From the NCBI GenBank assembly GCA_016938035.1, contig JAFGVK010000099.1, positions 1 to 34,168 on the forward strand: a stretch of DNA of 34,168 bases, in the 5' to 3' direction. The DNA comes from Deltaproteobacteria bacterium (GTDB taxonomy: Bacteria; Myxococcota_A; UBA796; GCA-2862545). Position numbers and translations under genes: made by a program. The notes below the pieces were generated by a model. The model searched no databases, was not told the DNA's origin, and saw only the letters and a list, made by a program, of their open reading frames with translations. Below, piece by piece: positions 1-8,312 of the stretch. Numbering within the stretch: the first letter of the stretch is position 1; each line of letters opens with the position of its first letter.

Positions 1-736
1 GCCCCCCTGCCCCTCGCCACAGCGGTCGCCCCCCCCCCCCCCTTCCTCCTCCAGAGCGGCCCGACACTCGGAAACAGACTGTGTACCGCAAACACCCCGT
101 GATCGGCGAGGACCACATCCAGAAGGCCCTGGACACTTGGGCATCCATCGGGGCGGTCGTCCCTAGACTGGTGGAAGACGCCGGCCAGTGCGGCCCTACA
201 GCCGGCCTTATGGGTGAGGGTGGGCGCAGCATCCGACGCCGAGCTGGACGAATCGGGATCCTATGGGATCTGTGGTGTGACCTTGACGCCACCCTTGAGC
301 CACTCGTAGGACCCCCCCTCTGCGCGTGGCGAGGCCGGCGGCACAGCGGGAGAACGCCGATTTTCGTCGCAACGCGCTACGGGAGAACCAGCGTTTTGAA
401 AGAGGCAGCGCAGCGGTGGGACCGCTCACGAGGGGCTCAACCCTCGGGCCCCCCACACGCCGCTCTTGGGACAGGCTGTCGGCGCCCTCAGACCTTCCCG
501 TCATCCGCATAGACTCGGAGCCGCACCGCGGTAGCTGTCCCTCCTCGGGGTGCTCCCTGCGGACGGCCTGCCCGTGGTCAGGGCGAGCGCCTGACACCCA
601 AGCCACTCCGATGGGATCGAAGCAGAGGGGGTCCGACAGCCTCCTGTGCGCAAGCTGACGGGCTCCACGGGCCGGGCTGACGGCCTCCGTTAGGGGGGCG
701 GCGTAGGCTCCGACCGACAGCTTTTTTGCGGGCTGA
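1..736. other. Gene-poor leader with poly-C tract and MITE copy A
   Basis: I see no convincing gene here. Bases 29-42 are 14 consecutive C. A short frame from about 81 to 190 (beginning VYRKHPVIGEDHIQKALD) has a protein-like composition but no recognisable family, and it runs into the MITE copy at 296-439, so at most it is a remnant. After the MITE the sequence is GC-rich with no ribosome-binding site and ORF pair worth calling. A GGCC-gggctgac-GGCC inverted repeat near 669-687 weakly resembles the hairpin elements at 6768 and 21160. Confidence 0.5.
296..439 (-). mobile_element. MITE-like element, copy A, with perfect 5-bp target duplication
   Basis: This 144-bp element is, on the minus strand, roughly four-fifths identical by eye to the copies at 6595-6739 and 21343-21485. 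Its ends are inverted repeats of the consensus TGAGCC(C/A)CTCGTAA. The 5 bases ACCCT lie directly outside both ends (291-295 and 440-444), which is a perfect target-site duplication and fixes the boundaries. There is no transposase gene in or near it, and the size is typical of a miniature inverted-repeat element mobilised in trans. Inside it, a GGGAGAAC motif occurs twice, about 33 bases apart. One strand reads as a short open frame containing ENADFRRN and RGSAAVG. The frame is interrupted in copy B, so I treat it as incidental. Confidence 0.75.
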
Positions 737-1003
737 CGGTCTGAGGCGGGCAGGACGCACCCGGACCGCCTCCGAGGCGTCGCGGAGCGCACCTCCTCCC
801 GGTGCGCCCCAGCCGCCATCCGCGCGAACACGGAGCCGCCCGCGCCCGCTCCCCGTCAGGTGCCCCTCGACGCCGCCGACCCCTCCTTTGACCGCCCCTT
901 CTTCTCGCTCCTCTACGCCACCGGGCTCCGCCTCTCCGAGGCCTGCTTCCTGGTCCACACCACGAGGCGCCTCCACCTGGTCGCGGCAGAGGCAATCCAC
1001 TAA
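737..1003 (+). pseudogene. Tyrosine recombinase remnant
   Basis: The frame from 737 (just after a TGA) to the TAA at 1001-1003 contains VPLD, then FFSLLYATGLRLSEACFL at about 902-955. LLYATGLRxSE is the signature around the first catalytic arginine (box I) of XerC/XerD and phage or integron integrases. Nothing else of the enzyme is present: no core-binding domain upstream with a usable start, and no HxxR or catalytic Tyr box downstream. The frame stops about 16 codons after the motif. The fragment is therefore too short to be active and looks like the scar of an integrase gene. It ends 22 bases before the CARF-RelE start, which suggests that gene arrived with, or next to, a mobile element. 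The family call rests on one motif only. Confidence 0.6.
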
Positions 1004-1025
1004 ACTCCAGCTCGAAGGAGAGACT

Positions 1026-2228
1026 ATGCGTAAATACCAGCACGCCGTCATCACCGCCGGCACCTCGCTGCTTGCCCCCAGCAACGCCTACGGCAAGCTC
1101 GCCCGCGCCCTGCCACAGCTGCGCTTCGCCGGACCGAGGGCCCTCCCGGCGGAGGGTCTGAGCCCTGAGCAGGCCACCGACGCCTTCGTGGAAGCTGCAA
1201 GCGCCAGCGAACGCCTGCACGGCCCCGCCCCGCTCCAGGTGAGCGCGGAGTACTCCATGCTCCACGCCCTCCGCCGCAACCAGCGCCTGGCACCGCACCC
1301 CACCGTCACCCTGATCCACACCGCCACCTTCGACGGCGCCCTCGCCGCCAGGTGGGTCAAGGTGCTGATCGAGGAGGACTTTGATGCCACGGTGACGCTG
1401 AGGCCGGTCGAGGATTTCAACGTGAGCGACCGCGCCCGCCTCAAGCAGGGCATCGGCGCCTTCATGGCCGCGGTCGCCACCGCGCTGGACGGGCGCGAGC
1501 CCACCAGCACCTGCTTCGCCCCCATCGGCGGCTACAAGGTGATGACCTCGATGGGCTACCTCGCGGGGGCCTGGCTGGGCTACCCCACGGCCTACCTCCA
1601 CGAGTCGGGCGACCAGATCCTGCACGAGATCCCGGCGGTGCCCATCCGCCTCCACGAGGAGGAGCTCGCCACCTTGGCGCCGCTCCTCCACAAGACCAAC
1701 GCGGTGCCCCGGTGGTCGAGCCTCAGCGACGGTGAGCGCGACCTCGTGGAGCGGTACCGCTGGCTCTTTGACGTGGAGCACCTCGACGACGAGGCGTACG
1801 TGTCCGCCAACCCCTTCGCCCTGTTCCTGATGGGTCGACCGGACCTGCGGCACCTGTTCGCGCCCAAGATCCTCCTGTCCCCCGACGCGGCGGCGCGCGT
1901 CGCGGGGGCCCACGCTCAGGGCCTGGCGCGCCGTCAGCTCACCACCCTCTTGGAGCGCCTCCTCCAGCACCCCTCCGACGCGGATCTCCACCACGAGTGG
2001 TTCCCCACCCGCGACGGGTGGTCGCTCTACAAGGGGAGCATAAAGCCAGTGTTCCGGGCCCTCTATCGCCTGAAGGGCCACCGCCTGGAGGTGGCGCAGG
2101 TGTGGCTGGTGCACAAGACCGACACCCAGTACGAGCCCCCCCAGCCCGAGGAGGTGCTGAGCAGCCTCTCCGCCCGGTTGGACACCACGCGGTGGGAGGA
2201 CTGGACCGAGCGCGTCTATCGCCCGTGA
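1026..2228 (+). CDS. CARF-RelE fusion, Cami1-like cyclic-oligoadenylate-activated ribonuclease
   Basis: This is a 400-residue protein. The start at 1026 is set by AAGGAG 6 bases upstream. Residues 1-210 match the APE2256/Csm6-type CARF domain. The first strand and loop read VITAGTSLL (8-16), and the second ligand loop reads APIGGYKVMTSMGYLAG (165-181). The strand TAYLHES and the closing EIPAVPI (201-207) follow as in that family. CARF domains bind cyclic oligoadenylates made by Cas10 in type III CRISPR immunity. Residues ~290-370 have RelE topology: a helical stretch, then LYKGSIKPVFRALYRL and HRLEVAQVWLVHKTD, aligning with the RelE 'yRv.Y...L.V..V.HR...Y' end. RelE enzymes cut mRNA in the ribosomal A site. 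The known Cami1 protein has this CARF-RelE order and docks on the ribosomal stalk. A 30-residue tail follows the RelE part. No cas genes are visible nearby. The CARF call is firm; RelE is probable by motif only. Confidence 0.75.
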   Translation: MRKYQHAVITAGTSLLAPSNAYGKLARALPQLRFAGPRALPAEGLSPEQATDAFVEAASASERLHGPAPLQVSAEYSMLHALRRNQRLAPHPTVTLIHTATFDGALAARWVKVLIEEDFDATVTLRPVEDFNVSDRARLKQGIGAFMAAVATALDGREPTSTCFAPIGGYKVMTSMGYLAGAWLGYPTAYLHESGDQILHEIPAVPIRLHEEELATLAPLLHKTNAVPRWSSLSDGERDLVERYRWLFDVEHLDDEAYVSANPFALFLMGRPDLRHLFAPKILLSPDAAARVAGAHAQGLARRQLTTLLERLLQHPSDADLHHEWFPTRDGWSLYKGSIKPVFRALYRLKGHRLEVAQVWLVHKTDTQYEPPQPEEVLSSLSARLDTTRWEDWTERVYRP

Positions 2229-2386
2229 GGCGTCGCGCGGAGAGACAGGCCCGGGCACATCGAGGCGGGTTCGTCCGTCGAGGCGAGCGGGTGAGGGCCG
2301 GCTCCGGAGGTGGGATCGCGCCGGAGCAGGTGACGGGCGCCGCCACGGGCCGAGCCACCCGAGGGGCGCGCCGGGGCCCGCACCCG

Positions 2387-4435
2387 CTACGATCCCGACA
2401 GCACCGAGGGAGGAGCGCCCGCCGCACCGGACATCACCTCCGCCACGGCGCGCTGCAGTTCGTCGCCGGTGAAGGGCTTGGCGAGCAGCGGGAAGCGGTC
2501 GAGCGCGTCGGCGGTGAGCTCCTCCGGGGAGTAGCCGGTGATGAGCAGGACCCTGGTGCCGGGGTGGCGTTCGAGCAGCTCCTGCGCCAGCTCTAGCCCG
2601 TTGTGGCCCGGTAGCATCACGTCGCAGACCAGGAGCTCTGGCGGGCGCTCCGCCGCGCGCGCCAGCGCCTCAGCCAGGTCCCCCGCCTCCGCCACCACGA
2701 GGCCCAGCCCCCGCATCACCCGGGCCAGCACCCGCCTCACCGCGGGCTCGTCCTCCACCAGCAGGGCGGTGGTCCCCCGCGCCTCCCAGGCCACCGCGCG
2801 CGCCCGCTCCGACGCAACAGCCTCGCCGAGGGCGACCCGTGGGAGGAAGAGCGAGACCGTGGTCCCCTCCCCAGGGGCGGTGTCCAGCGCAACCCTGCCC
2901 CCCCACTGGTGGGCGAGGCCGAAGACCGTGGCCAGCCCCAGCCCCGTTCCCCCCTTGGCGCGGGTGAAGAAGGGCTCGAAGCACCGCGCCGCGGTCTCTG
3001 CGTCCATGCCCACACCGTCGTCGCGCACGGACAGGCAGACCTCCTCACCCTCCAGGCGGAGGCCGATCGCGATCGAGCCGCCCTCGCCTACCGCGCGGAG
3101 GGCGTTGACGACGAGGTTCGAGAGCACCCGCTCCACCTGCGCTGCTGCGACCCGCGCGCCCAGGCCGTGGTCCAGCACGTGCAGCGCGAGGCGCGCCTGG
3201 CTGCCCACCAGGCGGACGAGCAGCGGCGTGATCCGGGCGACGGTCGCCGAGAGATCCACGACCCCGGCGCTGGACGCGTCGCCGTGAGAGAAGGCCCGCA
3301 GCTCCTGAGTGATGTTCGCGGCCCTCGCCACCGCCGCCTGGACCTCCCGCAGGTCCTCGCGGGCCTGGCCGGTGAGCGCCTGTGCGGCGACCGAAGCGGA
3401 GGCGGCGATCACGGTGTGGATGTTGTTCAGATCGTGGACCAGACCGCCCGCGAAATGTCCGAGCAGGCCCAGCTTCCGCACCCGCCCCAGCTCCCTCGCC
3501 TGGGCGGCGAGGCGGCGCTCCTCTGAGAGCAGCTCGGTCACGTCCGTGAATTGGAAGACCACCAGGCCCCCGTCGCTCGGCTCCGCGCTGCGCACCTCCA
3601 TGACCCGCTCGCCCCCTGGGCACTGGAAGCTCATGAGCTGCGGCTCCAGCAGCCCGCTCCTCAGGCCCCCCAGGAGCGCCGCGCGCTGGCTGGGCTCGAC
3701 GACCCGCTCCCAGATGCTCAGATCGCGCGGATCCGCGTCGTCCCCCAGGCCACACAGGCGCGAGAGGGCCGCGCTGACGTAGGTGAGGCGCGGCGCACCC
3801 GGCGATCCCACCGCCACAACGTCCGGGAGCAGCTCCCCGACCCGCTCCAGCAGCTCCTTGGACCGCTGGAGCGCGCCGAGCTGCTCCCGGTGGTGGCGCT
3901 CGCCCTCGTTGGCCTGAGCCAGCAGGTGCTCCATCTGGACCATCGTGAGGTACATCAGGGCGCCCACCCCGAGGAGCTGCACCAGCCCCACCACGTCCGA
4001 GAGGTGAGGGTCCAGGGGAGCGGGGGGAGGGAGGAGGCTGGCCTGGTCCAGCGCCCAGGACGTCACGACGATCGCGAAGGAGAGCCCGAACCCCGCGAGG
4101 GCCGCGCGGCCGCCAAAGAAGCTGGCGAGCGCGACGACGAACAGCAGGAAGGCCCCCGCCGACAGGGGGTCGGGCCCCCCCAGCGCCACCACCCGCCCGG
4201 CGAACGTGAAGGCCATCGCGCCAGCGAGGAGGTACCGGGCGAGGCGGGACCACCCCGCACGGATCAGCAGCAGGGTCCCCACCAGCAGGGGGGGCGGGAG
4301 CGACGCGACCACCCCCAGCGGGCCGGCGTCGGGGATCGACATCGCCATCACCCACACCGCCAGCGAGCCGCCCAGCAGCAGCCAGGTGATGCCCTCCACC
4401 ACCATGCGGTCGAAGCCCATCCAGCCTGGCCTCAC
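2387..4435 (-). CDS. Membrane hybrid histidine kinase with PAS and C-terminal receiver
   Basis: A 682-residue sensor kinase. I chose the GTG at 4435 because it overlaps the upstream stop as GTGA and has GAGGAGG just before it; an ATG at 4420 is the alternative. Several hydrophobic segments occupy residues ~10-165. A coiled region and a PAS-like domain (~195-300, ending FQFTDVTELL) follow. The HisKA phospho-acceptor His334 sits in GGLVHDLNN. The ATPase domain is complete: N box NLVVNALRA (N440, N444), G1 DDGVGMD (from 472), F box and G2 GTGLGLA (496-502). A receiver domain completes the protein, with acidic pair E562/D563 in VEDEPAV, phospho-acceptor Asp605 in CDVMLPG and Lys653 in AKPF. It is co-translated with the preceding kinase-like gene, so the two probably act together. 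No DNA-binding response regulator lies next to them, so output presumably goes through an unlinked partner. Confidence 0.9.
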   Translation of the reverse strand: MRPGWMGFDRMVVEGITWLLLGGSLAVWVMAMSIPDAGPLGVVASLPPPLLVGTLLLIRAGWSRLARYLLAGAMAFTFAGRVVALGGPDPLSAGAFLLFVVALASFFGGRAALAGFGLSFAIVVTSWALDQASLLPPPAPLDPHLSDVVGLVQLLGVGALMYLTMVQMEHLLAQANEGERHHREQLGALQRSKELLERVGELLPDVVAVGSPGAPRLTYVSAALSRLCGLGDDADPRDLSIWERVVEPSQRAALLGGLRSGLLEPQLMSFQCPGGERVMEVRSAEPSDGGLVVFQFTDVTELLSEERRLAAQARELGRVRKLGLLGHFAGGLVHDLNNIHTVIAASASVAAQALTGQAREDLREVQAAVARAANITQELRAFSHGDASSAGVVDLSATVARITPLLVRLVGSQARLALHVLDHGLGARVAAAQVERVLSNLVVNALRAVGEGGSIAIGLRLEGEEVCLSVRDDGVGMDAETAARCFEPFFTRAKGGTGLGLATVFGLAHQWGGRVALDTAPGEGTTVSLFLPRVALGEAVASERARAVAWEARGTTALLVEDEPAVRRVLARVMRGLGLVVAEAGDLAEALARAAERPPELLVCDVMLPGHNGLELAQELLERHPGTRVLLITGYSPEELTADALDRFPLLAKPFTGDELQRAVAEVMSGAAGAPPSVLSGS

Positions 4436-6033
4436 GTGGCCTCCTCGGCCCGAGGGAGGCTCAGCCTCACCCCACCGCCCTCCGCCACCCACAGGCGCGC
4501 GCCCTGGGGCAGCCGCCCACGCATGCTGTGGACCCACGCCAGGTCCCCCACCGGGGCGCCGTCAATATCCACGCGGACCGCGTCCTCGTCAGGGTGGACC
4601 CCCACCTGGAGCTGGCCCGCGCCCCGCCGGGCGCAGTCCGAGGCGACACAGAACAGGAGCAGCGCGACGTCCTGGGCGCAGCCGTGAACCAGGTCTTCCG
4701 ACGCGGTAGAGACCAGCTCCGCACGCACGTCTGGCGGGAGCAGGCGCCCCAGCAGCGCGAGGGTCTCGCCCACCAGCTCCGAGACCCTGTAGTCCCCGGC
4801 GGACTCGCGCGCGCGCCCGGCGAAGGCGAGCAGGGCCGTGGTGAGGGTCTCGGCCCGGGCCGCCGCCAGCTGAATCTCGTCCAAATCAGCGCGGGCGGGG
4901 TGGTCCTGCTCCAGCTCCTCCTCGGTAAAGCGCGTGTAGGCCTGGATGGCGGAGAGCATGTTCCGCAGGTCGTGCGCCACCCCTCCAGAGAGACGCCCCA
5001 GAGCCTCCAGCTCCTCCGCCTGCTGGAGGCCTTCGGCGTGCCGCGCCTCCTCGCGTCGCCTGGCGAGCTGCTCGGTGACGTCGGTGAGCACCGTGACGCG
5101 GATCCCGTCCGCGTCGGGCTCGCTGCAGCGCACCGCCAGGCTCAGCGGCGCCCCACTCCGGCCGATCAGCTCCACCGGCGAGGGCCAGCGCGCGGGGTTG
5201 GTGAGGTGCGCCGCCACCTCTGCCCGATGCACCTGGGCGACCACCTCCAGCAGCGCGGTGGGGTCCTCGACCACGCGCAGGCCCTCCTGCCCGGTGAGCG
5301 CCCACCAGGCGCCGCCGACGAGCCGGAACCGCCCCCTCCCCTCGTCGGTGAGGAGCAGGGGCCCCGGTAGGGTCCCGTCGATGACCCGAAAGACCTGCGC
5401 CTGCTCCCGGATGGCCTCCTCCTGGTCCAACACCGCGCGCTCCGCCTCTTGGACCCTGCCGACCGCGCTGCTCAGGGTGTGCAGCCCCAGGTGCAGGATG
5501 ACCGCGGTGAACGCCATCGCGGCCACCACCCGGAACATCCCGCGGAAGGGGTCCTGTGGCCCAGACAGCGGTGGCAGCAGCGGGGTGTCCTCCATCAGCA
5601 AGAAGATCACGGACACCAGCAGCGCCGCCGCGGTGGACCAGGCTGCCCCCCTGCGCCCGTCGAGCATCGCCGCCAGGACCACCAGCGCCATGAGCATGAT
5701 GGACCAGCTGGAGTGCAGCCCTCCGTCGAAGGCCATCCCGACGCAGGTGGCCGCCCACAGGCCAGCCATCAGCGCCCACGAGGCCCGCACCGCGTCTCGC
5801 CGCCACAGCCCCAAGGCGACCAGGACCCCCACCACCACGAAGGGCATGCCCAGGACGTCGCGCCCAGGCCCTCCCGAGAACAACGCCTGAATCGTGGCGA
5901 TCGGGGCCATGACCATGACGATCCCACCGATCCAGGGGAGCAGCTGGCGCAGGATCGGCTCCGGGAGGCCCCGAGGGGGCGGGCGGTCGGCGCGCTGAGA
6001 CGGCGGCGTCGCGATGTGGTCCGGCTCGTTCAC
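4432..6033 (-). CDS. Membrane histidine-kinase-like protein with degenerate ATPase domain
   Basis: About 533 residues from a GTG at 6033, preceded by GGGGGA; an ATG at 6153 would add 40 low-complexity residues. About six hydrophobic segments lie between residues 33 and 185, followed by a coiled stretch, a PAS-like region (~215-322, ending VTVLTDVTEQLA) and a HisKA-type dimerisation helix with His354 in GGVAHDLRNMLS. The ATPase half is badly eroded. The N box reads LLFCVASDCARRG with no Asn, DxGxG is replaced by DIDGAPVGD, and there is no GTGLGL lid motif. The protein can probably dimerise and perhaps be phosphorylated in trans, but should not bind ATP normally. The stop overlaps the next kinase start by 4 bases. 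I infer a regulatory or phospho-accepting subunit for the intact hybrid kinase downstream. Confidence 0.8.
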   Translation of the reverse strand: MNEPDHIATPPSQRADRPPPRGLPEPILRQLLPWIGGIVMVMAPIATIQALFSGGPGRDVLGMPFVVVGVLVALGLWRRDAVRASWALMAGLWAATCVGMAFDGGLHSSWSIMLMALVVLAAMLDGRRGAAWSTAAALLVSVIFLLMEDTPLLPPLSGPQDPFRGMFRVVAAMAFTAVILHLGLHTLSSAVGRVQEAERAVLDQEEAIREQAQVFRVIDGTLPGPLLLTDEGRGRFRLVGGAWWALTGQEGLRVVEDPTALLEVVAQVHRAEVAAHLTNPARWPSPVELIGRSGAPLSLAVRCSEPDADGIRVTVLTDVTEQLARRREEARHAEGLQQAEELEALGRLSGGVAHDLRNMLSAIQAYTRFTEEELEQDHPARADLDEIQLAAARAETLTTALLAFAGRARESAGDYRVSELVGETLALLGRLLPPDVRAELVSTASEDLVHGCAQDVALLLFCVASDCARRGAGQLQVGVHPDEDAVRVDIDGAPVGDLAWVHSMRGRLPQGARLWVAEGGGVRLSLPRAEEAT

Positions 6034-6376
6034 TGTCCCCCAATCCGGTGACCCAAGCGGGCCACCCGCCAGGGCATCGGCACAGGGGAGAGGTGCCTTG
6101 AGCGGTGTCGTGGGCCAGGATCCCCGCGTTGGCTGCGCGTTGGCGCTGGCCACAGGGGACCGGGGCCGGCGGACCGAGGGCGTCTGGCGGTCGGAGGAGG
6201 CCCCCGCGGCCTCGTCTGGCCCCTCGCCGACCCACGCGCCGGAGCCGTGACGGGGTGCCTCGCGAGCCGGCAGCTCGGTGGACTGGGTCCGAGGGCACCT
6301 CGCTGTCGGCGGGGCTCAGCGTCTCGCCCAGGTGGGCGATGCTGCTGGGCGTTCGGCACGCGCCCGGCGCACGCGC

Positions 6377-6463
<87 letters not shown>

Positions 6464-6594
6464 ACACACCCCCCGGCGCGGGCGGGGACGCCCCCTTGGG
6501 GGGGAGGCGATCGGCGATTGGGAGCATCGAGCGCGGGTAGCCCCATGCCCCTCCGCGAGCGACGCGAGCCCTGAGCTGACCTTGGACCCTGGGA

Positions 6595-6739
6595 TGAGCC
6601 CCTCGAAAATTGTCCAACCACTGCGCTGCCTCTCCCAAAAAACGCGGGTTCGCACGCAGATCGTTGCGACAAAAATCGGCGTTCTCCCACAGCATCGGCG
6701 GCATTGCCACGCACAGAGGGGGTTCTTACGAGTGGCTCA
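6595..6739 (+). mobile_element. MITE-like element, copy B
   Basis: A 145-bp copy of the element also found at 296-439 and 21343-21485. The left end TGAGCCCCTCG and right end CGAGTGGCTCA are inverted repeats. The internal block GACAAAAATCGGCGTTCTCCC is nearly the same in all three copies. Relative to the others it has extra A bases in the run near 6639, which shifts the short frame the other copies share. I see no target duplication here (TGGGA on the left, TGCTT on the right), so it is older or has rearranged flanks. Confidence 0.75.
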
Positions 6740-6767
6740 TGCTTCCCATGGAGGGCTGAAGCGCCCC

Positions 6768-6801
6768 CTGTGAGACGGTCCAGCTGACGGACCGGTGCCC
6801 C
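6768..6801. repeat. Small hairpin repeat, copy 1 (pairs with 21160-21193)
   Basis: The 34 bases match 21160-21193 at 28 positions. The core GGTCC-agctgac-GGACC is a 5-bp inverted repeat with a 7-base loop. The copy at 21160 keeps GTCC/GGAC and the same loop pattern. It starts 28 bases after MITE copy B. The other copy lies 149 bases before MITE copy C, so the two elements are neighbours but not a fixed unit. Function unknown. Confidence 0.5.
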
Positions 6802-6870
6802 ATCTCGAGAGGGTGGTCCCCGCCCCCAGCGACCCCTGGAGGGGTCAACCACGACGCCCGCACGAGCCCG

Positions 6871-8001
6871 CTAGCGCCGCCGCCCCGCGACCAGCAGCCA
6901 CAGCCCCGCCAGCAGCCCGGGACCGCCAGCCTGGAGGCCCACGGTCGAGCAGCCGATCTCGATGTCACCCGGGTCAACGTCGCAGCTGAAGACGCCCAGG
7001 TCCTCGTCCTCCACCCCGCAGGCCGCGAGCTCCGCGTCGATGGGGTGCGCCGCGTCGCGCTGGAGCACCACCCCGTAGGCGGTGCTGGCCAGGCAGCTGG
7101 GCTGCCCCTCCGCACACGCCGTGCACGCCAGGCCGAGGGTGTTTGCCAGGGTGCAGAGCGCGTCGCCCGCCGGCTCCTCGTCCTCCGCCGTGACCAGGTA
7201 GGCCAGAGGCTCAGTGTCCACCCGGACCGTCGCCACCGCGTGCGCCTCATCCGAGGCGCCGCTGTCCCACCCCACCGTGAGGGACAGGTCCTCAGCGAGC
7301 AGGTCCGTCGCCCCCATGTCGACCATCAGGCGGTCCCTGGACCAGGTCAGCAGGCCCTGGCTGTCGAGGTGCCCGGTGTCGCGCAGCACCGAGCAGTCAA
7401 AGCCCTCCTGACGCGAGACCAGGCGGAAGCTGGCCTGATCGCCCTCTACCGAGAGCAGCTCCAGGGCGAGCCGGCCGAAGGACCCGGTCAGCATGTCCAC
7501 CGGCATCAGGAAGAAGGTCCCCCCCACCACCTCGTAGGGAACCCCGACGACGCCCGCCGCGTCGAAGCCCTCGTCCTGCCCCCAGGCCCCCACCGCGAAC
7601 GTCTGGGAGATGGGGTAGCCCGGCGCACCGACGAAGCCGACCACCTCGTACTCCCCAGGGGAGAAGCCGTCGCGGGACACCCACTTCACGTGCCCCCCGT
7701 CGTACTCCCGCGTCTCGAGGGCCACCTCGGCCCCGCCCTGGTCGAGGACCACGGGCTCTGGCGGGCTGCCCAGGTCGGCGCAGTCCCGGCGGCCCTCGCG
7801 GTCGTAGACCTGCTCCCCGTCCGTGAAGTGGCAGAGCTCCGCGTCCATAGCGAGCGGATCCCAGGCGGCCGCGGGGAGGTCCTGGGCGTACCACACCAGC
7901 TCGGTGGTGTCCTCGCCGCCCTTCAGGGCGCCGCACCCCGCCAGGGACCCCGCCACCACTAGGCCAAGACCGGCCCATCGCCCCATCTCACGCTCGATCA
8001 T
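6871..8001 (-). CDS. Lipoprotein with MYXO-CTERM-like C-terminal sorting signal
   Basis: A 376-residue exported protein. The start at 8001 has GGAGG 5 bases upstream. The signal peptide ends in the lipobox VAGSLAGC, so the mature protein starts at a lipid-modified Cys. The body is acidic, rich in beta-forming residues and has no family I recognise. Paired Cys residues (LCTLANTLGLACTACAEG, then QPSCLAS) lie near 275-305. The last ~25 residues run Cys-Ser, a Gly-rich hinge, LLAGLWLLVAG and RRR. That is the tripartite arrangement of MYXO-CTERM/GlyGly-CTERM signals, which are cut by rhombosortase- or myxosortase-type proteases for display on the cell surface. Having both a lipobox and a C-terminal signal suggests two anchoring steps. 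No processing protease is encoded here. Confidence 0.75.
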   Translation of the reverse strand: MIEREMGRWAGLGLVVAGSLAGCGALKGGEDTTELVWYAQDLPAAAWDPLAMDAELCHFTDGEQVYDREGRRDCADLGSPPEPVVLDQGGAEVALETREYDGGHVKWVSRDGFSPGEYEVVGFVGAPGYPISQTFAVGAWGQDEGFDAAGVVGVPYEVVGGTFFLMPVDMLTGSFGRLALELLSVEGDQASFRLVSRQEGFDCSVLRDTGHLDSQGLLTWSRDRLMVDMGATDLLAEDLSLTVGWDSGASDEAHAVATVRVDTEPLAYLVTAEDEEPAGDALCTLANTLGLACTACAEGQPSCLASTAYGVVLQRDAAHPIDAELAACGVEDEDLGVFSCDVDPGDIEIGCSTVGLQAGGPGLLAGLWLLVAGRRR

Positions 8002-8277
8002 CGCTGCCTCCGAGAGGCCGCGTGCCCCCGCGGCAGGATCAGTATTGCCGCCCCGAGACCGACCCGCGCGGACCGCGAGACTACGCCCGGCGGATCGAAG
8101 GGCGCCGGGCCGAAGCGCAGGGCGTGCGGCGCACCCTCGGGAGGGAGCCCCCTCCTGGCACCCGGCGGGCGCGAGGGCACGCGCCCAGAGGCCCCCCGAG
8201 GGGGGTGATGGACCGAGGGCTGGCGCCCCCCACCCGGCGGCACAGCCCTCGGAGTGGCCCGACCGCGGCCCGCCCCC

Positions 8278-8306
8278 TTCCCGCGCCTGTCCACCTGCGC
8301 TACCCT
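8278..8306 (+). promoter_or_regulatory. Possible -10 element for leaderless transcription of the helicase gene
   Basis: TACCCT (8301-8306), a TAnnnT-type -10, ends only 6 bases before the ATG at 8313, and there is no Shine-Dalgarno sequence before that ATG. This geometry is typical of leaderless mRNAs in GC-rich bacteria. The -35 position (TTCCCG, 8278-8283, 17-base spacer) is poor. Confidence 0.35.
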
Positions 8307-8312
8307 CCGTCC

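Noticed and set aside
326..658. 110-codon frame across MITE copy A as a real gene
   Set aside because: The shared peptide with the other copies comes from the repeat itself, and the frame is shifted in copy B. Outside the repeat there is no similarity.
690..2258. Long minus-strand open frame opposite the CARF-RelE gene
   Set aside because: It is an antisense shadow caused by high GC. The sense frame has the family motifs and a ribosome site.
3045..4355. 436-codon minus-strand frame within the hybrid kinase
   Set aside because: Its Gly/Ala/Arg/Pro composition is typical of a frame-shifted shadow. The kinase frame holds all motifs.
6034..6153. Longer N-terminus of the kinase-like protein from ATG 6153
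   Set aside because: The 40 added residues are low complexity and a ribosome site sits before GTG 6033 instead; kept as an alternative only.
8022..8312. In-frame upstream extension of the giant helicase
   Set aside because: The 97 extra residues are Arg/Pro/Gly-rich with no fold, and the conserved exonuclease begins exactly after ATG 8313, where a -10-like hexamer sits.
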